This document shows, in pieces, positions 26,119 to 34,158 of a DNA stretch of 64,000 bases. Source of the DNA: Tardiphaga sp. vice304 (lineage in GTDB: Bacteria > Pseudomonadota > Alphaproteobacteria > Rhizobiales > Xanthobacteraceae); NCBI RefSeq assembly GCF_007018905.1, contig NZ_CP041402.1, positions 5,134,001-5,198,000 on the forward strand. The letters run 5' to 3'. The notes beneath the pieces were generated by a model. The model was not told the origin of the DNA, did not search any database, and saw only the letters and a program-made list of their open reading frames with translations. A program made the position numbers and the translations under genes. How positions within the stretch are numbered: position 1 is the first letter of the stretch; every line of letters starts with the position of its first letter.

Positions 26119-26130
26119 GTACCCCCCTAT
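26114..26130. promoter_or_regulatory. CsoR/RcnR-type operator upstream of dmeR
   Basis: ATAGGGTACCCCCCTAT has ATAGGG/CCCTAT arms around a TACCC centre. G/C-tract flanked by A/T arms is the pattern of RcnR/CsoR-family operators. It stands 15 bases before the dmeR ATG and over the -10 box. Confidence 0.7.
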
Positions 26131-26145
26131 CCCACGGAGCCGCCG

Positions 26146-26424
26146 ATGGCGCATACGATCAAGGAAAAGAGCAAGCTTCTGGCGCGCGTCCGCCGCATCA
26201 AGGGGCAGATCGAGGCCGTCGAACGCGCGCTCGAGGCGGAGCTGGGCTGCGGCGACGTGCTGCAACTGGTGGCCTCGGTGCGCGGCGCGGTGAACGGCCT
26301 GACGGTCGAGCTGATCGAGGACCATATCGTCCACCACGTCGTCGACCCGCACCGCGAACCGGATGCCGAGCGCGCCCGCGGCGCCAGCGAGCTGATCGAC
26401 GTGATCCGGACTTATCTCAAATGA
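26146..26424 (+). CDS. dmeR: CsoR/RcnR-family metal-responsive repressor DmeR
   Basis: 92-residue four-helix repressor. It begins MAHTIKEKSKLLARVRRIKGQ, with His3 as in nickel/cobalt RcnR, and has the family cysteine at position 35 (ELGCGDVLQ) and histidines in EDHIVHHVV near 60-65. These are the metal ligands of the Ni/Co branch rather than the copper CsoR set. It overlaps or abuts the CDF transporter gene, matching the dmeRF operon of Rhizobium leguminosarum in which DmeR represses the exporter until Ni or Co binds. An operator dyad is directly upstream. Confidence 0.9.
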   Translation: MAHTIKEKSKLLARVRRIKGQIEAVERALEAELGCGDVLQLVASVRGAVNGLTVELIEDHIVHHVVDPHREPDAERARGASELIDVIRTYLK

Positions 26425-26456
26425 CCCCGGCGGATCGCCGCCACGGAACTTGCGCC

Positions 26457-27422
26457 ATGACCGACCACGCCTTCGCCTCGCAGCACGAGCACGTCTATCT
26501 CGGCGACAATCACGACCGCAATGCGCGCCGCACCTGGTTCGTGATCGCGCTGACGGCTGCGATGATGGTGGTCGAGATCATCGCTGGCACCGCCTACGGC
26601 TCGATGGCGCTGGTGGCGGACGGCTGGCACATGTCGACGCATGCGGCGGCGATGCTGATCAGCGCGCTGGCCTATCTCTATGCGCGCAAGCAGGCCCGCA
26701 ACCCGCGCTTCACCTTCGGCACCGGCAAGCTCGGCGACCTCGCCGGCTTTGCCAGCGCCGTGGTGCTGGCGCTGGTCGCGCTCCTGATCGGCTGGGAAAG
26801 CTTTTTGCGGTTCGCCAGTCCGGTGCCGATCGACTTTGCGCAGGCGATCCTGGTCGCCACCGTCGGCCTGGCCGTGAATCTGGTCAGCGCCTGGCTGTTG
26901 CGGGACGACCACCATCATCACGGCCATTCGCACGATCATGATCACGACCATGCGCATGGCCACGATCACGGTCACGGCGCGACCGACAACAATCTGCGCG
27001 CGGCCTATCTGCATGTGATGGCCGATGCGCTGACCTCGGTGCTGGCGATCGGGGCGCTGCTGCTCGGCAGCGTCTATGGCTGGCTGTGGCTCGACCCCGC
27101 GATCGGCGTGGTGGGTGCATTGGTGATCGCGCGCTGGTCTTTCGGCCTGATGCGCGATGCCGGCTCCGTGCTGCTCGACTATGTGCCGGAAGACGAAGAC
27201 CTGCCGGCGGAAATCCGCGGCCTGATCGAGATCGACGGCGACAAGGTCAATGACCTGCACGTCTGGCAGGTCGGCCCCGGCCACCACGCCGCGATCATCT
27301 CGCTGTCGTCACCGGCGCCGAAATCGCTGGCCGCCTACCGGGCGCGGCTGGCTGGCATCCACGATCTGTCGCACGTCACCATCGAGGTGGACGGGCCGGC
27401 GCACCTGCAGTCTGCCACCTGA
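26457..27422 (+). CDS. dmeF: Cation diffusion facilitator, Ni/Co exporter DmeF
   Basis: CDF-family antiporter exporting divalent metals. From ATG 26457 it has 321 residues with six membrane helices and the CDF metal site motifs (SMALVADGWHMSTHAAAM; later HVMADALTSVLAIGA). A histidine-rich cytoplasmic loop (DDHHHHGHSHDHDHDHAHGH and onward) lies between helices 4 and 5. The N-terminal HEHVYLGDNHDRNARRTW is typical of DmeF. The frame is open to an ATG at 26421 that overlaps the dmeR stop; I chose 26457, which has GGAA eight bases upstream and starts where similarity begins. Metal choice (Ni/Co) is inferred from the paired DmeR. Confidence 0.9.
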   Translation: MTDHAFASQHEHVYLGDNHDRNARRTWFVIALTAAMMVVEIIAGTAYGSMALVADGWHMSTHAAAMLISALAYLYARKQARNPRFTFGTGKLGDLAGFASAVVLALVALLIGWESFLRFASPVPIDFAQAILVATVGLAVNLVSAWLLRDDHHHHGHSHDHDHDHAHGHDHGHGATDNNLRAAYLHVMADALTSVLAIGALLLGSVYGWLWLDPAIGVVGALVIARWSFGLMRDAGSVLLDYVPEDEDLPAEIRGLIEIDGDKVNDLHVWQVGPGHHAAIISLSSPAPKSLAAYRARLAGIHDLSHVTIEVDGPAHLQSAT

Positions 27423-27447
27423 TCGTCGCCGTTGCCGCCGCGACGTT

Positions 27448-27642
27448 TCACGTCTTGGCGGGGTGCGAAAGACTCGGCGCAAAAATGCCGCGCGCGTCGG
27501 CAGCGCAGCGCAGCACGCCGGCTTTCTTCAGGGCTTCGTTACGGGCCGCACCAACCGGCAACAAACGTGCCGCGTCTAGCGCTTCGGTGGCGCGAGCATC
27601 CCAATCATGCAGATCGGGACGGGAAGGTTTTCGCATTTTCAT
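27448..27642 (-). CDS. Small conserved Bradyrhizobium-type protein, 64 aa
   Basis: From ATG 27642 it reads MKMRKPSRPDLHDWDARATE and continues with the pattern ALDAARLLPVGAARNEALKK, then AGVLRCAADARGI. I recognise the pattern as a small protein common in Bradyrhizobiaceae, of unknown function. It is mostly helical and basic, with no signal or membrane segment. The frame is open to 27738, but the extra part is low-complexity and unlikely. Stands alone after dmeF, on the opposite strand. Confidence 0.65.
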   Translation of the reverse strand: MKMRKPSRPDLHDWDARATEALDAARLLPVGAARNEALKKAGVLRCAADARGIFAPSLSHPAKT

Positions 27643-27799
27643 GGCTGGACCGGTTCGACAGAGAGAGAAGAATGGCTTTCGCCGACTACCGCGGCGCGCT
27701 GGATGCGGCGGCAGTGCGGGCATTTGAACGACCGCCAACCGTCAACCGGCGCATCCGCCTGCATCGGTGAGCCGCACCCGGTGCAGCTTGGCGGGTGGC

Positions 27800-28102
27800 T
27801 CATGACAGGGCCACCCGGTCCTCGACAACGTGTTTCATCAGCCAGGCGGAGTTCCTGAACAAAGCGCGCAACGACAGCGCGATCTGGCGATGCTGGTTAC
27901 GCTCCGAGCCCGGCGGGAATGTCCGCGCAAAGCGCACGACGGTGCGGCGCAGATGGTGCAACTCCTCAGACGTGTAAAACTGCGCACGATCTGGAAGGCG
28001 TTCGCTAGCCGGCATAGCTCTACTCGCACTGAATGCGGGAGCACCAAAAAGCTCTCTGTCACCGGCAAAAGCCAGAAGATCGGACGATAATGATAAAGTC
28101 AT
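27800..28102 (-). CDS. Hypothetical protein, 100 aa, lineage-specific
   Basis: The C-terminal half (FYTSEELHHLRRTVVRFART, then ERNQHRQIALSLRALFRNSA) looks like a conserved helical domain found as small ORFs in Bradyrhizobium relatives; the N-terminal 40 residues are variable. No enzyme motif, signal peptide or membrane helix. The frame opens at 28120, but ATG 28102 is the better start. It lies directly downstream of the Crp-family regulator in the same direction, with 37 bases between, and so may be co-transcribed with it. Confidence 0.6.
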   Translation of the reverse strand: MTLSLSSDLLAFAGDRELFGAPAFSASRAMPASERLPDRAQFYTSEELHHLRRTVVRFARTFPPGSERNQHRQIALSLRALFRNSAWLMKHVVEDRVALS

Positions 28103-28139
28103 AGACCGGACATTACACACCGTCTGCCCGGTATCGTAC

Positions 28140-28871
28140 TTATACGGAACTTAACGCGCGCGTACCCAGCATGGCGGATTGATCGATCAGTGCGCGGTAG
28201 CATTCGCAGGTCATCGCTTCGAGTGCCGGGCGATCGAGAATTTGGATCACGCCACGCGAAAACATGATCAACCCCTCCCGCTGCAGCCGGCCGGCGACGT
28301 CGGTCACCGAGGTGCGCCGCACGCCAAGCATCTCCGACAGCAATTCCTGCGTCAGCGGCAAGGTGTTGCTCTCGGCGCGATCGGCGGATTGCAACAGCCA
28401 GCGGCAAAACCGGGCCTCGACGGGATGCAGGCCATTGCAGGCCGCGGTCAGGCGCGCCTGCGTCAGCAGCACTTCGTTGTAGCGGATACAGAGATTTTCT
28501 ATCGCCCTGCAGTGGGCGGTGACCTGGCGGAAACGCGCCGAACTGATCCGGCTGGTAACGATCGGCAACTGCACGACGGCCCGCACCATCGAGGTGTAGA
28601 GTCCGAGTCCGGCCATTGCGCCGACCACGCCCTCGCGGCCGATGGTGGCATTTTCGATCGCCTTGCCGTTCTGCATGACCGACAGCAGGGACACCATGCC
28701 GCTGTGAGGAAAATACACCAGCTCGACCTCGTCGCCGGCTTCATACAGAACATGGCCCTGCTTCAAGGCGTGCGTCGTCAAATGCGGCGTCAGCAATGCC
28801 AGAATGTCGGCAGGCAGACCAGCCAGCAGATGATTGGGGTGGACGTGATGAAGCGAATGGGATTCGGTCAT
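28140..28871 (-). CDS. Crp/Fnr-family transcriptional regulator
   Basis: 243 residues: a cyclic-nucleotide-binding-fold sensor (about 20-140, with HVLYEAGDEVELVYFPHSGMVSLLSVM), a dimer helix and a C-terminal winged helix-turn-helix (LTQELLSEMLGVRRTSVTDVAGRLQREGLI). This subfamily lacks the N-terminal cysteines of oxygen sensor Fnr, and the sensor pocket has no obvious cAMP-type arginine; such proteins often answer to stress in Bradyrhizobium. The target is unknown. The frame is open to 28952; the ATG at 28871 begins where the family does. Confidence 0.88.
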   Translation of the reverse strand: MTESHSLHHVHPNHLLAGLPADILALLTPHLTTHALKQGHVLYEAGDEVELVYFPHSGMVSLLSVMQNGKAIENATIGREGVVGAMAGLGLYTSMVRAVVQLPIVTSRISSARFRQVTAHCRAIENLCIRYNEVLLTQARLTAACNGLHPVEARFCRWLLQSADRAESNTLPLTQELLSEMLGVRRTSVTDVAGRLQREGLIMFSRGVIQILDRPALEAMTCECYRALIDQSAMLGTRALSSV

Positions 28872-28978
28872 GGTGCTCTGCTGCGCAAGGCGGGAGCACA
28901 AGAACTCTCTGTCACCGATAACTGCCGAGGGCGCGCGGTGATGAGGTACCATACACGATGTATGTCCGTTGAGCGACC

Positions 28979-29158
28979 TTATTCGGGCCCTGCGACGAAT
29001 CGACGGTCGACGCTCGCGATCTCGCGGATCCGCGCTGCAAGTTCATTCGCCAGTTCGTGAATCCGCTGTGCAATTTCCTGATCGGTCGTCAAGCGTGCCA
29101 GAGCGCGATATTCGGCGACCCGGACACGCAACTCGGCGTTGGTGTCGGTTTGATCCAT
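28979..29158 (-). CDS. Small helical protein, 59 aa
   Basis: Reads MDQTDTNAELRVRVAEYRAL and continues ARLTTDQEIAQRIHELANEL, ending with a short basic tail. The pattern is one long amphipathic helix pair, a type common as tiny ORFs in Bradyrhizobium. A good AAAGAGACTTGCG-type ribosome site lies before ATG 29158. The function is unknown. Confidence 0.6.
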   Translation of the reverse strand: MDQTDTNAELRVRVAEYRALARLTTDQEIAQRIHELANELAARIREIASVDRRFVAGPE

Positions 29159-29461
29159 CGCAAGTCTCTTTTTTTGCTGGGTGAAAGCGCCGCCGACCAA
29201 AAGGTTTCGATATACGTAGCAACACAGCTCTTGCCGCGATGGGGTGGTGAGGTCTCACCGTCGAACCGGGCGCCACGCGCCATCAAGGCGCGAATGTCGA
29301 TTTGCGAGTCACCGGCCGTAGCCAGTATCCCGACGCCTACACCCAACCCAATTCGCAATACGTCACAATCCGACTCATCAACACGCGACATATACAGAAT
29401 CGACGTTGCTAAGTCGCCATGGCAACGTTATGGTGCGCGCGCTCGACAGGTGGGATATCCA

Positions 29462-29644
29462 ATGTCCAAAGATATTAAGCAGGACTACCTGAGACACGCC
29501 GAAACCTGCCTGCATCTGGCCGGCTCCATGAATGATCGGGATAGTCGCATTCAGTTGCGGGAAATGGCGGCGGCCTGGCTGCAACTGGTCGAAAACGAGC
29601 CTTCGTCCAAGGTTGGTGGCCTCGACCTTTCTCCTCGTACCTGA
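29462..29644 (+). CDS. Small helical protein, 60 aa
   Basis: From ATG 29462 it reads MSKDIKQDYLRHAETCLHLA, then GSMNDRDSRIQLREMAAAWL, a two-helix pattern found in many small Bradyrhizobium proteins near stress genes. There is no membrane segment or catalytic motif. The 260 bases upstream hold no other gene. It may be functionally related to the 59-residue ORF on the other strand, which has a similar design, but sequence similarity is weak. Confidence 0.62.
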   Translation: MSKDIKQDYLRHAETCLHLAGSMNDRDSRIQLREMAAAWLQLVENEPSSKVGGLDLSPRT

Positions 29645-29657
29645 CCGAAGAACCGTG

Positions 29658-30206
29658 CTACCGGCCGACGCGCTCCGCGACGTAGTGCTTGCCGCGCGCA
29701 TTGAACGTCTCGCGCACGACAAAGCCGTCGGCCGGCGACATCGGTCCGATCGGGACCGGCCCGCTCGGCATGATCAGCGTGGCATCCGAGCCGACGAACA
29801 CCAGCAGATGGCGGCGCTGTTCGAGCAACTGCTCCGACCATTTACGCATGCCGGTGAGATACGGTTCCTTCTGCCAGGCGAAGGGCGATTTCAGATCGAC
29901 CTGTCCATAGATGAAACCGGTCGACGGCCACACGGAAAATACGATCTTGGACAGTTCCGGCTTCCACGAAGCCGGCAGTTCCTCGCTTTGCACCCACACG
30001 CAATCGAAAGCGCGGCATTGCTCCGGGCGGCTGTCGTAGATCTTGCAGCCCGAGCCGATCGCGCAATGCGGGCACCATTTGCCCGCCGGCTTGGCGAGAT
30101 CGTCGATGCGATAGACCTTGCAGCACATCGTGCACGTCCCGCAGGCGCGGGCGGGCGCGGCAGAGGGGGCGGGAGCTGAAACCAGGGGCGGCTGAACGGT
30201 CGACAT
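29658..30206 (-). CDS. Cysteine-cluster protein, YkgJ-like
   Basis: 182 residues with a cysteine array near the N-terminus: CGTCTMCCKVY, then KWCPHCAIGSGCKIYDSRPEQCRAFDC. This is the metal-chelating (Fe-S or Zn) domain of YkgJ/Flin-type proteins. The C-terminal 100 residues are a beta-rich, unassigned region. No membrane segment. It may hold a metal cofactor; the role is unknown. It stands alone, divergent from queE. Confidence 0.8.
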   Translation of the reverse strand: MSTVQPPLVSAPAPSAAPARACGTCTMCCKVYRIDDLAKPAGKWCPHCAIGSGCKIYDSRPEQCRAFDCVWVQSEELPASWKPELSKIVFSVWPSTGFIYGQVDLKSPFAWQKEPYLTGMRKWSEQLLEQRRHLLVFVGSDATLIMPSGPVPIGPMSPADGFVVRETFNARGKHYVAERVGR

Positions 30207-30360
30207 GGGGCCTGCGGCAATTAGGCGAGTGCGGGCTTTGGGCCCGGCGACAGGTTAGAGCAATTGAAATCTCGGTGATCACCAATAAGGAGAGCGCCGG
30301 ATGGCTGCCATGCCATGGCTTTGCCCCGGTCTCTGCGCTAGACGATGCGCCAATCAGTGA

Positions 30361-31002
30361 GTGGATGCGGTGAGTTACGCGGTAAAAGAGATCTTTTTAA
30401 CGCTGCAGGGCGAAGGCGCGCATGCCGGCCGGGCCTCGGTGTTCTGCCGGTTCAGCGGCTGCAATCTGTGGACCGGGCGCGAGCAGGACCGCGAAAATGC
30501 GATCTGCCGGTTCTGCGATACCGATTTCATCGGGATGGACGGCACTTTGGGCGGCCGTTACGCCGATGCCGATCAGCTCGCCTCGACGATCGCCGCGCAA
30601 TGGGTCGGCCCGGCGGGGCATCGTTACGTGGTGCTGACCGGTGGCGAACCGCTGCTGCAGGTCGATGCCGCCCTGATCACGGCCTTGCACCGCCACGGTT
30701 TCGAAATCGGCCTCGAGACCAACGGCACCATTTTGCCGCCGGACGGGATCGACTGGGTCTGCGTCAGCCCGAAGGCCGGCGCCGAGCTGGTGGTGCAGCA
30801 CGGCCACGAGTTGAAGCTGGTCTATCCGCAGCCGCAGGCGATGCCGGAGGATTTCGCGGCCATGCGCTTTGAGCGCTATTCGCTGCAGCCGATGGACGGG
30901 CCGGACGCGCTGCAAAATACCGCGCAGGCGGTGGATTACTGTCTGCGCCACCCGCAATGGCGGCTCTCCGTGCAAACGCACAAGACGCTGGGCATTCGAT
31001 AG
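30361..31002 (+). CDS. queE: 7-carboxy-7-deazaguanine synthase QueE
   Basis: Radical SAM enzyme of the queuosine/7-deazaguanine pathway, making CDG from CPH4. The 213 residues include LQGEGAHAGR near the start, the cluster region CNLW...CRFCDTDF near residues 34-55, VLTGGEPLLQ near 90 and LETNGT near 120, all usual for QueE. queD is 29 bases downstream and encodes the preceding step, so the two form an operon. The start is a GTG at 30361; a second GTG at 30370 is possible. No good ribosome site is seen. Confidence 0.93.
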   Translation: MDAVSYAVKEIFLTLQGEGAHAGRASVFCRFSGCNLWTGREQDRENAICRFCDTDFIGMDGTLGGRYADADQLASTIAAQWVGPAGHRYVVLTGGEPLLQVDAALITALHRHGFEIGLETNGTILPPDGIDWVCVSPKAGAELVVQHGHELKLVYPQPQAMPEDFAAMRFERYSLQPMDGPDALQNTAQAVDYCLRHPQWRLSVQTHKTLGIR

Positions 31003-31030
31003 AACGACGGACTCCAGGACAAGACGTGCG

Positions 31031-31396
31031 ATGTGGGAATTGACGAAATCGTTTCGTTTCGAGGCGGCGCATGCGCTGCCCGGCACGACTTTGGGCGAAG
31101 CCAGCCAGGAAATTCACGGCCATTCGTTTCGCGCCGAGGTGACGATCCGCGGCGCGCAGGATGCCACGACCGGCATGGTGCTGGACCTGGGCCTCCTTGA
31201 AGGCCGCATGGCCGAGGTGCAGAAGATGCTCGACCACAAGTTTCTCAACAACATCGAAGCGCTTGGCGCGCCGACGCTGGAAAACCTGTCGCGATTCATC
31301 TGGGACCGCGTCGGGCATGCAGGCCACCTCGTCCGCGTCGGCGTGTTTCGCGACTCGTGCAACGAAAGCTGCGTCTATTTCGGCCCGCAGGGCTGA
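31031..31396 (+). CDS. queD: 6-carboxytetrahydropterin synthase QueD
   Basis: 121-residue member of the 6-pyruvoyl tetrahydropterin synthase family, making CPH4 from dihydroneopterin triphosphate. It has the zinc histidines (FEAAHAL; IHGHSFRAEV), the D-H pair in MLDHKFLNN near 72 and the PTLENLSRFIWD segment. The terminal region holds the catalytic cysteine/glutamate (CNESCVYFG). The ATG at 31031 opens with MWELTKSF, the normal N-terminus. It follows queE; queC and queF are not in this window. Confidence 0.93.
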   Translation: MWELTKSFRFEAAHALPGTTLGEASQEIHGHSFRAEVTIRGAQDATTGMVLDLGLLEGRMAEVQKMLDHKFLNNIEALGAPTLENLSRFIWDRVGHAGHLVRVGVFRDSCNESCVYFGPQG

Positions 31397-31414
31397 ACAC
31401 CGGAAGGACCGCTC

Positions 31415-32140
31415 TTGCGCATCCTGCTGATCAATCCGAACACGACCGAAAGCGTCACCGAGCTCGTGGCGCGCCATGTCGCGGCCATCGCCGGCGATGC
31501 CGCGAGCATCAAACCGGTGACGGGTGCCTTCGGCGCCCGCTACATCTCCAGCCGGGCTTCGGCGGCGATTGCCGGCCACGCCGCGCTGGACGCGCTGGCG
31601 CGCCATGGCGCGGGCTGCGACGCGGTCTATCTCGCCTGTTTCGGCGATCCCGGCCTGCTGGCGCTGCGTGAGCTGGCGCCGGTGCCGGTGGTCGGCATGG
31701 CCGAGGCCTCGTGTCTGGAGGCTGCGCGAAATGGCCGGCGTTTCGCCATCGTCACCGGCGGCGCGCTGTGGGGGCCGATGCTGACGGAGTTCGTGGCCGC
31801 GATGGGCCTCAAAGACCGGCTTGCCGCGATACGCACGGTCGCGCCCACCGGCGGCGAGATCGCGGAAAATCCCGACGCCGCACTCGCACTGCTCGCGGAC
31901 GCCTGCACGGCCTGCGCGACGCAGGACGGCGCCGAGGTCGTGATTCTCGGCGGCGCGGCTCTGGCCGGGATTGCCGAACGAATCCAGCCGATTGTACCGG
32001 TGCAGCTGCTGTGTTCCGTCGCAGCCGGCACCCGCGCGGCGGTGGCTGCCGCGGCGGCGCCCTTCAGGCGCGAAACCCCGCCGGCAATAAACAGCGTAGG
32101 GCTGTCATCCGACCTCGCTAAATCGCTCCGGGGGGCGTAG
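31415..32140 (+). CDS. Aspartate/glutamate/hydantoin racemase family protein
   Basis: 241 residues, Asp/Glu racemase superfamily. The N-terminus MRILLINPNTTESVTE is typical of the hydantoin racemase branch. The two catalytic cysteines are less obvious: the first position is LACFGDPG near residue 72-79, the second lies in VILGGAALAG where a Cys is expected but Gly/Ala is seen. So racemase activity may be weak or of a different kind. The start is TTG at 31415 with GGAAGGA seven bases upstream. It lies 18 bases downstream of queD in the same direction, so it may be a passenger of the que operon. Confidence 0.82.
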   Translation: MRILLINPNTTESVTELVARHVAAIAGDAASIKPVTGAFGARYISSRASAAIAGHAALDALARHGAGCDAVYLACFGDPGLLALRELAPVPVVGMAEASCLEAARNGRRFAIVTGGALWGPMLTEFVAAMGLKDRLAAIRTVAPTGGEIAENPDAALALLADACTACATQDGAEVVILGGAALAGIAERIQPIVPVQLLCSVAAGTRAAVAAAAAPFRRETPPAINSVGLSSDLAKSLRGA

Positions 32141-32237
32141 AAGCCGACCCTCGCGCATCGCTGTGTTCGGCCTGTCATCACAGGCCGCTATGAACCGGGC
32201 CGGTGTCAGACCGCTTGCAAACCCAAAGGACAGAATC

Positions 32238-32441
32238 ATGGAATTGAAATCCGGCGACGTCGCCATGCTGAAATCAGGCGGCCATCCGATGACCGTTGCC
32301 GAAGTGAACGGCGACAACGTCGTCTGCGTGTGGATGGGCGACGAAGGCGACCTGTTCCGCGAGACCCTGCCGCTGTCGGTGCTGGAACTGGCGCTGCTGG
32401 CCTCCGACGACGAAGAAGATGAAGACGAAGACGAGGCGTAA
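32238..32441 (+). CDS. DUF2158 (YodC-like) small protein
   Basis: 67 residues. It opens with MELKSGDVAMLKSGGHPMTV, a DUF2158 core (SGGP-type strand, then V-W-M-D aromatic segment), and ends in a very acidic tail (LASDDEEDEDEDEA). Cytoplasmic, unknown function. The frame is open to 32163, but similarity begins at ATG 32238. Followed after 25 bases by a strong terminator. Confidence 0.82.
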   Translation: MELKSGDVAMLKSGGHPMTVAEVNGDNVVCVWMGDEGDLFRETLPLSVLELALLASDDEEDEDEDEA

Positions 32442-32466
32442 GCCACGTCGAAGCGTTGTGAATAAA

Positions 32467-32498
32467 GCCGCCGGGTTCCTAGCCCGGCGGTTTTTTTT
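32467..32498 (+). terminator. Rho-independent terminator after the DUF2158 gene
   Basis: CCGCCGGG (32468-32475), a seven-base loop, CCCGGCGG (32483-32490) and eight T residues. Ends the short DUF2158 transcript and abuts the next repeat. Confidence 0.93.
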
Positions 32499-32633
32499 GT
32501 AGCCCGGATGAGCTTGCGCCGGCGCTCGCAGAGCGAAGGCGCGAGCGACATCCGGGGCCGGCCTATCGTTGAAGCGCTGTCCCCGGATGGCGGCACCGCG
32601 ACGCTGTGCGTCGCGCCGCCTTATCCGGGCTAC
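32499..32633. repeat. Palindromic repeat (family C)
   Basis: Starts GTAGCCCGGAT and ends ATCCGGGCTAC (32623-32633), a perfect 11-bp inverted pair; inside lie CATCCGGGG and CCCCGGATGG. It begins immediately after the T-run of the terminator and ends eight bases before the cca stop. Confidence 0.7.
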
Positions 32634-32641
32634 GATTGGCG

Positions 32642-33898
32642 CTACAGCCGGTGCTCCCGCGAAAATCGCGCCACGGTCTGATCCGCGATCACCGTGAGCA
32701 CGTCAATCTCCAGCGGGAAATCCTGCGCCAGCCAGACGTCTTCGGCGAGCGCGATGACGTGGCCGAGGCCGGGGCCGGGAGCGACGCCGCGGGCGATAAA
32801 ATCGGCCGCCTTGAGCGGAAACACCGGCGCCTTCCAGCGCTCCGGCAGCGTCACCAGCGCCTGCCACGCCGCATCGTCGGCGCCGCGGCCGTCGCGTGCC
32901 CAGGCCAGCATCAGGCGATCACGGTAGCGCGCTTCGCCGAGGCGGTACAGCCGCCGCCGCGCGATCGGATCGTCCATGCCCTTCAGCCGCCACCAGCGAT
33001 GGCCCATCGAATCCAGTTTCCTGAACTCCGCATTGGTCAGCCGCAGCCGCGTCGCCAGACGCCGCGCGTCCTCGGTCACCGCAACGCCGAGCGCGCCGAG
33101 CCGCAGCACGGGATCGGGCGCGTGTGCCAGTGTCTCCTCGGCGGCGATCATGGCCGCCAGCGTTCCGGGATAGGTCACGCCGCCGAACAATTGCGACAGC
33201 AGGCCGCCGCCAGCCATCGCCTGCACGGCCGCGTGAGCGCCCGGCGCGACCAGCAGCTTCAGCAATTCCATCCGGATCCGCTCGGCCGACAGGCCGGCGA
33301 TGCCGGCATGGCCGCGGATGCAGGCGAGATAGCCGTCGCGGTCCGGCGCGCCCCTGCCATAGGCGGCATGGATGCGGAAAAACCGCAGGATGCGCAGGTA
33401 ATCTTCCGCGATACGGCGGTCGGGATCGCCAATGAAGCGCACGCGGCGCGCGTCGATGTCGACGAGCCCGCCGACATGGTCGTGCACCACGCCGTCGGAG
33501 GACACCGACAGGCCGTTGATGGTGAAATCGCGCCGTTCGGCGTCGCGCTGCCAGTCGCGGCCGAACGCCACTTTGGCCTTGCGGCCGAAGGTCTCGACGT
33601 CCTCGCGCAACGTCGTGACCTCGAACGGCGTGCCATCGACCACCAGCGTCACCGTGCCGTGCTCCAGCCCGGTCGGCACGCATTTGATGTGCGCGGCGCG
33701 GGCACGGCGCACCACTTCCTCCGGCAGGGCGGTGGTGGCGATATCGAGATCGCCGAGCGGCAGTTTCAACAGCGCGTTGCGCACGGCGCCGCCGACGACC
33801 CGGGCTTCTTCGCCCTCTTCATTGAGCAGCGCCAGCACCCGCGCCGCCGGCCCTGAATTCAGCCATGGCGCGTCGTGCAGCGTGCGCAGCGCAGTCAT
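32642..33898 (-). CDS. cca: CCA tRNA nucleotidyltransferase
   Basis: Class II nucleotidyltransferase family adding CCA to tRNA 3' ends (or poly(A) polymerase of the same family). 418 residues with the N-terminal catalytic domain: VVGGAVRNALLKLPLGDLDIATTA, with the G-G-x-V-R motif and the D-x-D pair, then the RRDFTINGLS motif near residue 123 and the DPDRRIAEDYLRILRFFRI motif near 158. Length is normal. Its start overlaps the DUF6111 stop by four bases (ATGA), so it is the last gene of a four-gene operon (DUF1285, Nudix, DUF6111, cca). Confidence 0.93.
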   Translation of the reverse strand: MTALRTLHDAPWLNSGPAARVLALLNEEGEEARVVGGAVRNALLKLPLGDLDIATTALPEEVVRRARAAHIKCVPTGLEHGTVTLVVDGTPFEVTTLREDVETFGRKAKVAFGRDWQRDAERRDFTINGLSVSSDGVVHDHVGGLVDIDARRVRFIGDPDRRIAEDYLRILRFFRIHAAYGRGAPDRDGYLACIRGHAGIAGLSAERIRMELLKLLVAPGAHAAVQAMAGGGLLSQLFGGVTYPGTLAAMIAAEETLAHAPDPVLRLGALGVAVTEDARRLATRLRLTNAEFRKLDSMGHRWWRLKGMDDPIARRRLYRLGEARYRDRLMLAWARDGRGADDAAWQALVTLPERWKAPVFPLKAADFIARGVAPGPGLGHVIALAEDVWLAQDFPLEIDVLTVIADQTVARFSREHRL

Positions 33899-34158
33899 TT
33901 TTCGACCCCCGGCACCAGCCGGCCGTTTTCGAGATGCGCGGGCACGTAGGTCGAGTTCGGCGGCGCCCCGGAATAGTGCGCCAGCAGCACCAGGCTGAGC
34001 ACCACCAGCAGCAAAGCGACCAACGCCAGCCGGCCGACGACACGGAGCGGCCAGGACGATTTCAGCGTGACGCCGTTCTTGCTGGCGATCAGGAAAATCG
34101 CATAGACGGCGAACGGGATCAGGAAGATGCCGACTTCGGTAAAGACGGGGCGGATCAT
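33895..34158 (-). CDS. DUF6111-type small membrane protein
   Basis: 87 residues with two hydrophobic helices (about 8-28 and 38-62), in the pattern of DUF6111 proteins of Rhizobiales. Both its start (ATGA with the Nudix stop) and its stop (ATGA with cca) overlap the neighbouring genes by four bases, so translation is coupled. The frame is open to 34167, but the ATG at 34158 is the one that forms the overlap. Unknown function, membrane location likely. Confidence 0.82.
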   Translation of the reverse strand: MIRPVFTEVGIFLIPFAVYAIFLIASKNGVTLKSSWPLRVVGRLALVALLLVVLSLVLLAHYSGAPPNSTYVPAHLENGRLVPGVEK

